A stretch of 64,000 nucleotides of DNA, taken from positions 9,646,501-9,710,500 of the forward strand of contig NC_089731.1 of assembly GCF_035083965.1 (NCBI RefSeq), written 5' to 3'. Positions 39,501-51,500 of this stretch are shown here, in pieces (the stretch's first letter is position 1; each line of letters begins with the position of its first letter). Under the pieces are notes generated by a model that saw nothing but the letters and a program-made list of their open reading frames with translations, did no database searches and had not been told where the DNA came from. Position numbers and translations under genes: made by a program. Origin of the DNA: Branchiostoma lanceolatum. Taxonomy: Eukaryota; Chordata; Leptocardii; Amphioxiformes; Branchiostomatidae.

Positions 39501-42500
39501 TAAGATGTATTAGATTTGAGATTTAGAATCCTAAGTATTTCAGGGAGAAATGTTGATGACTAGGGGTCTGCAGTGGCACAGATGTGTATTACTTTGCTCT
39601 CAGCAAACACTCGTGAAGGACTACAAGCATACACAGATGTGCAACATTGTTTGTTGTAGGGAAGGATAAACAGCCTTTCTCTCCAAGTGTGGACACAAAG
39701 GCTGCCACACAACCTGTTGCATGGGATTCTAGCTGACTGTGCCATACCAAGTTTGTACAATCTACGCCACAAAAGCAGAAACACACTAGACTGGCCGTCA
39801 TTTGCTTTAAGAGCAAATTCAGGATGTTTCGCCCATACTCCTCATGCAAGAAGTGGGCTGTCCCAAAATAAGTCCTGGGCAAATCCAAGTTTCTGCATAA
39901 TTTATGCAAATGAGGTCCTCATGAGCATAAGTTATGTCCAGGTGCTTTCACCTTTCCTACATGTAGCTACATGTACAAGATGACATACACAGCTTTTACA
40001 GTAAGGGGAATACAACATCATGCATAAATTATGCAAGTGAGGTCCCCATTAGCATATGTCATGGCCAGGCGTGTGCACCTTTCCTAAAGCTACCTACATC
40101 CCAAATATGACATCTGCAGCTTGTACGGTAAGGGAAATACAAGTTTCAGCATAAATCATGCAAATGAGGTCCTCATTAGCATAATTTTTGGCCAGGTGCA
40201 TTCACCTTTCCTAATGGTACCTACATCTTAAAGATGACATCCGCAGCTGTCACGGTAAGGGAAATACAAGTTTATGCATGACTTATGCAAATGAGGTCCT
40301 CATTAGCATAATTCATGGCCAGGTGTGATCACCTTTGCTAACGGTACGTACATGTCAAATCTGACATCTGCAGCTTTTCCGGTAAGGGAATTACAAGTTT
40401 AAGCATAAATCATGCAAATGAGGTCCTCATTAGCATAATTTATGGCCAGGTGTGTTCGCCTTTGCTAAAGGTACCTACATCTCAAAGATGACATCCGCAG
40501 CTTGTACGGTAAGGGACATACAACTTCATGCATCGATTATGCAAATTGGGTCCTCATTAGCATAATTTATGGCCTGGTGTATTCGCCTTTCCTAAAGGTA
40601 CCTACATCTCAAAGATGACATCCGCAGCATTTACGGTAAGGGACATACAACTTTATGCATACATTATGCAAATTAGGTCCTCATTAGCATAAGTAATTGT
40701 CAGGTGTAGTCACCTTTCCTATAGGTACCTACATCTCAAATATAACATCCGTACCATGTAACATAAGGTACATATAACTTTCTGTAATACCATTAGTAGA
40801 GGTACCCCCTGATATCTGCTTGGTTTGAAGTCCCAGACATGTGAAGTGTAGGAGGGCTTATGTTACAGTATGACCTAGTTCTTGCTGGCCCCGACAGAAA
40901 ATAACCAAAAATTGCATCAAAAAATTGCAAAATAAATCATTTTGAAGTACTGTATGCCAAAAAAAATAATGGGGTCCTTTGGGTAAATATCCAATGCACA
41001 ACTAAACCAAATTTCAGGTCCTCAGGTTTCAACACCACGGCACTGGAGGCCATCATGTGCGACTTTTGTCTGAAAATGACCAAAAAAACTCCATAAAATC
41101 ATTTTAAAAACTTATATCAAAAAAATTTAAAAAGGGTCTAGGGGTATACACGTACTCTACCTGCATACCAAATTTCAGCTAATTTGGTCGACGGACGACC
41201 GAGAAGAAGCGATTTGAAGGTTTGACAGGAGAAGAAGGAGAAGAAGAAGGAGAAGAAGAAGGAGAAGAAGAAGAAACCTTACAAAAACAATATGTTTCGT
41301 TGGCGAAACATAATAAAGACAGCTTGTCTTCAGTTAGTAACAGCTGCTAGTGATATTCCTTTGTTTTATTTCAAACTCAGGAGCTGAAATGAAGCTCTTT
41401 CCAAAAACTAGGAACAAAGGACCTGCTATATCTTTATCTCATTGGGACAATAAAGGCATTAAGGAACAACTATTAAAGTATAGTTATCCCCCCTGCTAAG
41501 TGGAAGCTATTGATTGTGTGTATATAATAATATGTAGCATGGAAAAGGTTGGACCCAGGTTAGTAAAAACATGCCCAGTGAGACACCTCTCTGGACCTGC
41601 TATCGATTATCTTGGCTAATCAGTGACATGGCCTTAAACAGAAATGCCTTTGAAGTGTGAAGTTTATATCTGTGTCTGTAATTTAAACAATCGATCCATT
41701 TGATTTGTACATTCACTATTGTAAAGGCATGTCTTTACAGGGTTATTGTTTATGCATGTTTTTATCACATATTTGCAGTAACCTTTAGTTGTTGCTCGAT
41801 ACGGATAATTGGTATGTGGTATTGATCGCCATGGTGATCTTTGTGCCAGCTTGATTTGGCAAAATACCTTCCATCACAAAAAGAGACATTTGAGAAATTT
41901 TCATTTGGTAACACGAAATTTTGAAATGGCAGTTTCAAAGTGTGGACGAAGGTTTTAGGCAAATGACCATCCTCATATTTTTAGGGTATTGCATGCAGAC
42001 TTTCATGTATTACTGTAAAACAACAATGTGCATAATGCTAATATTGGGTTCATATTGGCAGGCCATCTAGGCAATCTGTGAGGGTAAAATCATTTACATT
42101 GTACACCGTACACCATTTAGAAAATGTACTGTATGAAAATGTGTGACTGTAGTCAAGATCTTTTATCCGGGATCCTGCAACAACCGAGGCACTGGAGGTC
42201 CTAGCATAGTTGATAGGGGGAGCTGCTTATATATGTGCGCTGGTGCTGTTGCATATATATAAGAGTCATGCTGTCAGTCAATACAGCAAAATACTATAAA
42301 CTATGTATCATTCTGAAGAATATACTATTACCAGATAATAAGCAATTACATTCGTAGTATAGCTGTGTGAGCAAGGCAGAAAAAGTAACTGAAAACTGAT
42401 TGTGTTCAACATTGTTAGATGTGCATCGTACACTTGCATTTTTTTGGATTCAGGGTAATGTTTGTTTTAGACAGTATGTTAAGAAATGTCAGTTCGTAGA

Positions 42501-45500
42501 CTTCCAGTTGAATGATAAAGATGCACATCAGGTGTTGCATGCCACAGTGTGCAACTTGTCTTTCAAACCTGTAGGAAATGAGGACATGCCCTGATGTTTT
42601 GACTTGGTCCAGGGAGAGTAGACTCAAGCATGGATTCCTTCCTGCTTGTTAAACAAAGGAAGTGTTGTCTGATGGAACAAGGTCTGCTTTCTCCTACTTT
42701 CCTCAGGAGTTACTCTAGTGCAGTTTGTTTCTGCCCTACCATAACATTGTACACCTTATTTGTTGTGGTTATGTTGAAGAAATTTCTACTTTAGTTATAC
42801 ATTTCATATAACGTTAACTGTAATGCAACAGATTTTTTAAAGTTTTGAATCTTTAAGATTATATGAAGTGATGATGTACAGTGATGAGTGGTTAATTTCT
42901 TTCTGTGATATCTTGGTAACATTTTGCATTTATTGAATGATAAAATGGACTGCTAATGTTCACAAGTTGTTCGGTTTTATAATGCAAATGAATAAAAACA
43001 ACATAGTTTTGAGATTTCCACAGGTGTATAAATTTTGAGCTCATAATCATATGGAGTACATTTTGGACGTGCTTGACGGCATAATCACGTCTAATGGCAA
43101 TTTGAGCTGCCAGAAAAAGAGAAAGTACTAACAAAGCAAAAATGTGTTATTTATACTCTCGTGTAGAGTCAAATGTCCACATTGTAAAGGGCGACACCAG
43201 GTCCCCTGCTGTGCAAATGCTGTATTAGCTGCAAGAGGGCCAAAGTACGTTAAACAAGTGGCTCTCTGTATGCCCAGAAACTCGATAGTTTCTTCACATC
43301 CCATAATACTGCTTAATGGTGTTTGTAGCTGGGGATCGCTGGGCCAGATGTGTTTCCTCATCCCCAAATCTCTCTCAGTAAAGGTTGTGGCAGGGGCTGG
43401 CATTTCAGGACAACTCTCACATTTGTGGCAGCCCTGGGAGGGATACTGATGGATTTTATTTCATTGGGTGGGGTGACAGCCTGAAGTTTCCTGTGTTTGT
43501 GGGAGTGAAAGTGCCACTAGAGAGGGTGCTAGAGCTGGTCTGTGCACTACAGGGCGTTACAATGGATTCTTGTTGTGAGCAAGATCAAGGTTTGTTGTTG
43601 TTCTTATGTGCAGTCATCAACTGCTAATGGTCAGTAGATGTTTACTTTGTCTTAAAGTATATCATAGTGGCTTATTCTGTACCATATGGAACGGAAATCT
43701 GATTTTGAGATTTGTTCACTGGCAGTTAGATTAAAATTCATTGTTATATTGTTCTGCGTTATTGAAGCATGCATGTAGCAAGGTCTTGATCAGTACTTCA
43801 GTTGTAACGTTAGCAGTTCCAACCATGAAAAAATGAACATATCCATATGATAATATTACTTGGCTCTTTTTGTGTGTTACTGGTATCAATGGATGTAATT
43901 AGAGACAAGGTAAAGTCTGTATGAGTCTTGATTTCATAAATCTGGCATTTGCTATATTTTGTTTTTCGAAAAGAAATTTCATTGTTCGAAACCTTATGGG
44001 TTAATCAAGGTTGCACTGCCTGAAGGTCATGGTACAAAGTTTTCAACAATATTGTACTTGAGCGTCTATTATGTTACCAAGTTATACATACTACACACAA
44101 GACTCTAGGATTACATAAAGCACAGCAAACTCTCCCAAACATTCCCAGCTGCCTTGTGTTTAACACAGCTGAACTTGTAGTTACAATACAACATGATTTA
44201 TCACCGCTATGTGGTTCATTACTGTACTGTTTGTACATGTCTGCAATGGAAAGGTGTACAGGTCTTGTTGGATTAAAAATCCCACTAAAAACAGATTTTT
44301 TACACAGTAAGGGACAACATGTCCATATCGTGTGCATGTTTATATACAATGGATTATGGATAATATAACAGTTGCATTCACACATTCTTTTGTCAGCAAT
44401 TGTGCTATGACCTTGTTATATTCAAATACATGTATGTCGGCCAAAAGGACTACAAAAAGAAAATTGAAAGATTTAGAAGGCAATAGATACGATATGGAAT
44501 AGAAAGTTAATTTTATTGTCAGAAAGTGTTTTATGGCTGTGTGTGATCAGTTGTAATTAAGACATTTCATTTACCAGAACCTTGCTGTCAGCTGTAAGAA
44601 ATAAAGGATTAAAATGCCTCGCTCCTACAACATGTGTATGTGATATCCTAGCAACTCTGGCATGGTGGGAGGACTTTGACATCCCAGAAAATAGGCAGTG
44701 CAATTATGACCACATACACTTGTATGCAGCCAGTTATAACTGGTGGGAACCAACAAGAGCTGTGCAGCCTGACTTTGTGTGAGCTGTGTCTGGGGGTTTT
44801 GTGGTCCACCAAGAATCCATATGTTGTGACTTTGTTGCTTGTGGGGTAAAAAAGGCTGTAAACTATGCAGCTTGTGGATGAAGTTTGAAAATCGCTTCTG
44901 GAGAAAGATGAGTGAAAAAAAGAAGGATTTAGTGCGTGATGAAAACGGTTAGTGTTCATAATCTAAGTCGGTTGCTTTGCCCAACTTCAGGATTTTGCTT
45001 TATTGTGCATAGCTATTGCATTCTAGGGCTTTGTGTATGCATAAACATACATGAACTGACGGCCTTTCTTGATTAGCTCCGTAACGATGTGAACGATTGG
45101 TGTTTGTTGTGGTTACAGTCATGTAAAGGTTCTGTAGGTTTTGTACCAAGTGCACGTTCTTGACTTTTGTATGCCATTACTGTGGTAAGAGATGTAAACA
45201 TCCTGGTTTAAATTGCCTCAAGAGCTTTTACATGTGACAGTCCTTGTGGATTTATGAATGACACTAAGTCTAATAGCCATGAAATAGTGTTGCATTTGAA
45301 AGTACAGTACCAGTTTTGTGACATGTATATTTGTGACAGACTGAACTTGAGTTGGCCAAGGGAGTTGTTCCTTTTTCAGGAGTGAAGAAAACAAGTATTT
45401 AACCACTTCTGTAACAAATGTTGAAATCAATCACCGATGTTCATCGATTCATGTTCAAGAACTTATGGTATCTTGTCTCTGCTTCCTTACAGCAATCCAG

Positions 45501-48500
45501 TCACTTGATACCCTGAATGACCAGATTGTCCAGTTCATCTTCACCCCTAAGTCCTCCGAGTGCGATGGGGAGGGGGACGCCATGTCACCGAAGGAGCGCG
45601 ACACGCTCAAGGCCTCCATGGCGCTCATGCGCAGACTGCTGGTGGATGCACAGGTAAGCAGCCCCCAAGTCTAGATGTTTCCTCTTGACTTTTTTCTTAG
45701 ATTACATTGAAAATTTACATATTTGTAATCAGTCCCCTCAAATTGAATAAAGGCCATAACTTGAGATCATTTCCAATGCATTCACCCATGATAAGATTCA
45801 TCCAAGTTGATTCTTATATTCAACGAGTCCTTGAAACTGTAATCAGGTTTGCAATTTTTTTGCGTGGCAGTGCATCATGATTTGATGATGCATACAGCTA
45901 GATAATGTTGTAAAATAGGGTTCATTATTACATAAGTCACTCAAATTCAATAACTTGTATAACAGGTTTTCTTGTCACAGAATATATAGAGACTGTCAGC
46001 AGTTTGATGAAAAGTTCAGAAGGGTTTTGAAGAAAGCTGTCCTTCTCTCCTTTTAAGGCGAAGTTTAGAAAAATGGTTGACGACAACAAGCAGCTTGCAT
46101 CCAGAATCGATGGGTCCATCCAGTCAGCCAATCAGGAGGTCAACGCCCTCCGTGCAGAGCTGGCTGACACCAACAAGAGGCTGACTGAACTGAGCTGCAG
46201 GACGGAAAATAACCACATCGACAACGACGGTACTGACTTTTCACTCTTCTTTCATCTCCCTCTCCTGTTGTTTGTGTGAGTCAGTGGCTTAAAGTTTGGG
46301 CAGTTAGTGTAGTCTGACCATGTACTCATGTGTCATGGCTAAGAATCAAGTTTGCAATAACACTGATCACTAAGAACAGTGTAATCCCCCATGTAACTTC
46401 CACCAGAGTTTTCTCTCTGTAGGGACACATGATGGATGATAATTAGTTTGGCTGCCCAACATTATAGTCGATCACATGTACAGGCAGACGCAAGCCATGT
46501 CTGTAGTACATAAAAGTCCCTAATCCTGCAGAAAGAGTTAATGATCCAAGTGTGGTGTAGTCATTCCTGAGGAATCCTGTCTATGTGAAGAGTTCCCTTC
46601 AGAAGATGACCTTGCCCATAACTCTGACATTGTCATGACCTCCTCGCCCCCAACTGCATTGAGAAAGAGGTCTCCCATCTGCAACGGAGTAGGCTGTGAA
46701 ATATTCAAAGGGTTGCAAGACTTTTGGCAAGCTTAGTATGGAAGAATGGAATGCCAGTAGAAACTTTGATGACCCCATTGCAGATTGCCTTCTGTGCACT
46801 TTGAGTTACTTCAATCTTCTTCTAGATATTCATGAATCAAAATTTCATGATAACCTACATGCATGGCTGCAACGATTAAAGCATGACCCTTACATGTGTC
46901 TGAGAGTGTTGTTAATGAAGCGTGAAGAGTATGACACATGATTGTACGGCCTGCGTAATGCGTTCATCCATTCTACACTGACAAGATTATGGAGCAGACC
47001 ACGGGGAAGTGCTTCAGAGCCTCTGGAGAATGAACGGATGGTGCTTAGCATCCAGAATCAAAGCTCACGCTGCTTGCCGAAAATTGATAGCGACGTACTC
47101 CCCCGAGAATTAAGACAGCTCCCAAAATACTCCTCTGCCCCACTTCAGATCAGTGGGTTCAAAGGAACGGTGCTCGGGGAATTCCACCTTCATCAGACCT
47201 CCCAATCACGGCAGCAGATCTGAATCATGGGAACACGTGAACATGTTGCACAGAAGCACGATTTTGCGCGTCCCAGCCCGCATATCAGTCATTGGTGGTA
47301 GGTTATTGTAGGAAGCAGCTAGACATGAGAGGGAGCGTCTCTTTCCGAGTCCGCTTTGGCCGCAAACGCCGGCGAGGTATGTTTGTTTACAGATCTTGTC
47401 TACGTGTCACATTTTGAGGCACATTTTTGCAACTTGGTGTTAAGCTGATCAATTTGGGCATGTTGATTGTCCGTTGTGAGAAGTGAACACAAGATGTTTG
47501 GAATGTTTGTTTGGTTCAGCTGTTACCACAACAGAAGAAAACTTGCTGTGCATTGGCAAAGCACGAGATGTTTTCTGTTGTCTTGGGCTGTGGGTATAGT
47601 TGCAGAAGCTAGAAGGGTTGCTTTATTACTATTAGTTTCCTAGTTATCTTCTTTTAGTAGTTCCATTAACACTGAGTGGAGTGATTAGTTCTCATGATGC
47701 TGCCAGCTTACGACCGAAAATAACAGCCTTTTTTCTCAGTATTTAATAGCTACATTATGTACATGTATCTGTGCAACATATGGTACTTAAAGATGTCTTA
47801 AGTGCGCATAATTACAAGGACATCCTGCTCTTGTATACGGACAATCTTAACTGGAAAGCAGTCATGTTCTTATCATATTGCTTTCAGCAGCTACAGATTA
47901 TCATGTAAACACTATGAAAAAGATGTTTGTAGTTTTCTTGCAATTTTCATTTCAAATTGATATAGTAATTACTAATGTTCTTGCTGCTCTCTCAAATCAA
48001 ATAATCTTTTAAGGCCTGTACTTGTAGATTGTGAGAAGGACGTTAACTTTAAGGGAAGTGAATTTGTTTGAGATGATTTTTTGCTACCTTAACTTGCACC
48101 TGTACCTCAAGGTGTTAGATGGATTACTTCATCAGCACCACGGTCATGTCCCTGTACAAACCACCATCACTCAGACACCCTAAGTCTTCCTTCATCGCGG
48201 CACATCATTGATCTATCAAGTTCTCAGGCTAGTTCATCATGCCAGGAATATTTAATTGTTGTGCAGATCTCTCTGAATCTCCGACAGCTGTATCGTATGA
48301 ATAAGGCAGACGAGGCCTAATGAGTGCTATTGAAGGATCGACTGGGAGGTTTAACGAAGTGCTCTTCAAAATGCTGAAAAGGAAGAAATTCTAACAGTAT
48401 CTGGGACACTTGCCAAGGAGTTTATTAAGAGCTGCTTCAATCTTGGAGTAGCGTATACAGCAAAGACTTTCAGCCAAGTATGCCTGTTTCAGTAATGAAT

Positions 48501-51500
48501 ATTTGTGCCACTGGAAAATTAAAATTCCCACATTTAAGTCAGTGTCTGAAATAGATTTGGTTTAGAATATCAATAAGTATCCAACAAAATTTCAAGCAAC
48601 TTGATGCCTTAGTGAAGAAATGCCTTAGATCAGGTTAAACTTAAAGGTGAAAAAAGAAATTTAGTTAAAACTGCATCCTACATGGAAAGGCAAACCAAAA
48701 AATTAAAACAAAGATGATTTGTCACAACGAGATGCATTTTTATGAAAATTTATTTTGAAGTTTCTGCTTAGAGTTCTACCTTTCTCCCTTCTGCTTGCCT
48801 TTTGGCACTGAATGCCAAGTTTGTATTGATTATTGGGTAACCAGGCAGAGAGAAGGTTAAAGTAGAACTAGACCTTGGTTGTCTCTGGCCTTTGTTTATA
48901 TGTTAATCTAATTGATACATGAAAAGTCACATTAAATCCAACATCTTGACTCCTTTATGTCAGACCAGACCTAGATCCCTTGATGCTTGAAAAAAAACGG
49001 ACTTACATGTATAAAATGTATAATACCAGATGAGTTTATGTCTTTGTAGCTGATTGTAGAATTGTGTGGCTATTTGTGAAAATTTGACAAATGTACATAT
49101 AAACTATGTTATAGGTCACCGTACTGCTGATTCCCCCATAGGGTACTTAAAGAAGGATGATCATCTATTACCTGTGTAATTGAATAATTTATCACTTCCA
49201 CAGAGCTTTGTTCCAGCACTAGTTGTTGTACTGGATATTTGCTTTGAATGTGCTACAGAATTGTGAAATACATTTTGTATATACTGTTTTCCTTACCAGT
49301 ATAAATAGGTGTGTTTTAGAATTTGACAACTGTTTGAATCCTCTTTCAGAATGGAGATCTTGGGATACAAAGAAAGATGATCCTACAGGTTAGAATAATC
49401 AGAAATAATCATTATTTTCACTACCTCTGTGTTTCGTAGTGGTAGTTCAGTCTTTTATAACACCATGTAGTCTAGATCTAGACCTCTCTAACAATTTGGG
49501 TCTTGAATTGATAGGAAATTTTATGGAGAGAGAACACGGCTTTTCTTGAAAAATATACATTGTGCCATATCAAATTTTTGTATTCAGTTTTGGTGTTCCA
49601 AGAAATATCTCTCTTCTTAGGTGGATACAAATTCTTTCAGTTCTGATCTTTTCTTTAGAAAATCTTTGGACGAAAGTCTAACTACAGAATTTTCAAGAGA
49701 CATGAAAAAGAACAATAATCAGGAATGTGTCTCAATGAAATACATATATATTAATTTCAAAATTGAAAATTAAATGAAAGGCCAATTTTTGTAACTTGTT
49801 TAGTTTATACACGGTAGTTTTGCACGCCATTTGCTTGAGTTTTATAGTCTAGTACCTTTTTGTATTCTTGCATGACAGACTGCCGTAGTGTGTGTAAGCT
49901 ACTCGCATGGATTCTTATAATTTGAGACGCATGTTGTTATTTTTGATTTACATCTAGTTTTATATAACCACTTATCGACACTAAATTGAAAGGTGTAAAT
50001 CGTAGCGTTTCTGTTATAATCTTTCTTAGTTTTTAACAAAAGCGTTGACTTATTTTTCTTCTTGTACCATAGGCTAATCCTGAAGAGACACATCAAATGA
50101 TTCATACAATGCTATTTCCCTACCAAATCAGACAATTCCCTTGTTTTTCTTGTATTTGGTAGTACATTTGTTTCTAGACGTTATTCTAACTACAGTTTCT
50201 GCCATTTTTAAATCTCTTAGAAGGACAATCCTTATCCAAGATCCAGTGCAAGCTCAATGAGAATTACATTTAGCTTCCACGTTCACGTAGAAGCTGGAAG
50301 CTTTTGCCCGCATTTTATGCAAGTGCCCAACTCAAGTGCTTGCCATTCACTTGACCAAAGCTTAGGACTGCATGAAACGTTATTGATGGTACTTCATGTA
50401 CACATTTCTCTAAGTCTGTTGGTCCATTTCCCCCTCTTCCCAGAGGACCAGTCAATAAAGGGCACTATCCTGTAATCCCATAATGTACTGGAGACGGAAA
50501 TCACCAGGAAATGGGTATTAACCCCACACCTGGTGGAAAAAAACATTGTTTGTAGAGTTAACCAAATCCGCCAAAGATGCATGTACATTGTACATGTAAG
50601 TAACAGAAGAGTAAGATTAATTTACATTACACAAGGTACCTTTTTCTTTAAGTATACATAAAAAAAAGTGATGCAAAGTGTTTGCAGTCTTGTGGATATA
50701 TCTGGCATGTTTGATGAAATTCTATTTTCTGCTGCTGTTCTAAAGTTTATAGAAAATGACCTTTTGCCAGTTGGCTTTGCACGGATAAGTGCTTTGTTAA
50801 CTCACATCATGGAAAATAATCGGCTTTCAGTTTAAGTACCCCCTCAAAACCTGTGGTAAAATTGGATTTTATCGCCTGTCCATGAAGTGTGGGTAATCAG
50901 ATTTTGATTTTGAAGTACCCACGAACCTTGAAATTAGAAGCTACCCTGACTACTGTGCTTTGGATCAGGAGCCTATTTGTGGTCCAGGATGACATCAATC
51001 ATTGTGGAGAGATGGGGATTAGATATTTGCCAGCGAACGCAGGATGTTTCCCTCCCACTTCTTTCAAAAATGTTCTCCAAAATGCATCTTTGACAAGTCT
51101 CACAGTTAACTGATAAACAATTGTTGTACCCTGCTACCACTTATGTTGCCTAATGTGGCTAGAAGGGCAGCAGAATTTCAACTGATGGAGGGAAGTCATG
51201 TGTTGCTGGACAAAACCTTGTGCAGGAATTTAAACTACCAGTAACCACCAAGTGTTTTACTTTGCAGCAAATGCTACACTACAGGTAATGCAGCTGACTA
51301 AAATTAATTGACCACCTTTTATCATTTCAACCAGAACCAAGCCTGATCCAGAAACTACTGTAAACAACCCATTTTGTCAAGATTTGCAAACCCTGAAATG
51401 GAACTCAAACTGATGACCTTGTGTTGTCTCCCAACAGAACAAAGCCTGCGGCAGAAGGAACAGGAGGTGTCCAACTTAAGAGAGGCTAAAGTGCGTCTTG

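Larger units (their letters stand above)
46230..51437. other. Kazrin intron 3
   Basis: Contains the predicted downstream first exon (47325-47376) and microexon (49350-49388). Two open frames of 81 and 93 codons (46696-46941 and 46942-47223) precede the first exon in moderately GC-rich DNA. I do not recognise them; they may be part of the 5' leader region. Confidence 0.45.

Noticed and set aside
44908..44947. Short ATG frame (MSEKKKDLVRDEN) ending in phase 1
   Set aside because: Thirteen codons and a weak GTTAGT donor; chance cannot be excluded.
51268..51284. 17-bp possible exon with strong acceptor and GTAATG donor in intron 3
   Set aside because: It would shift the kazrin frame; not symmetric with exons 3 and 4.
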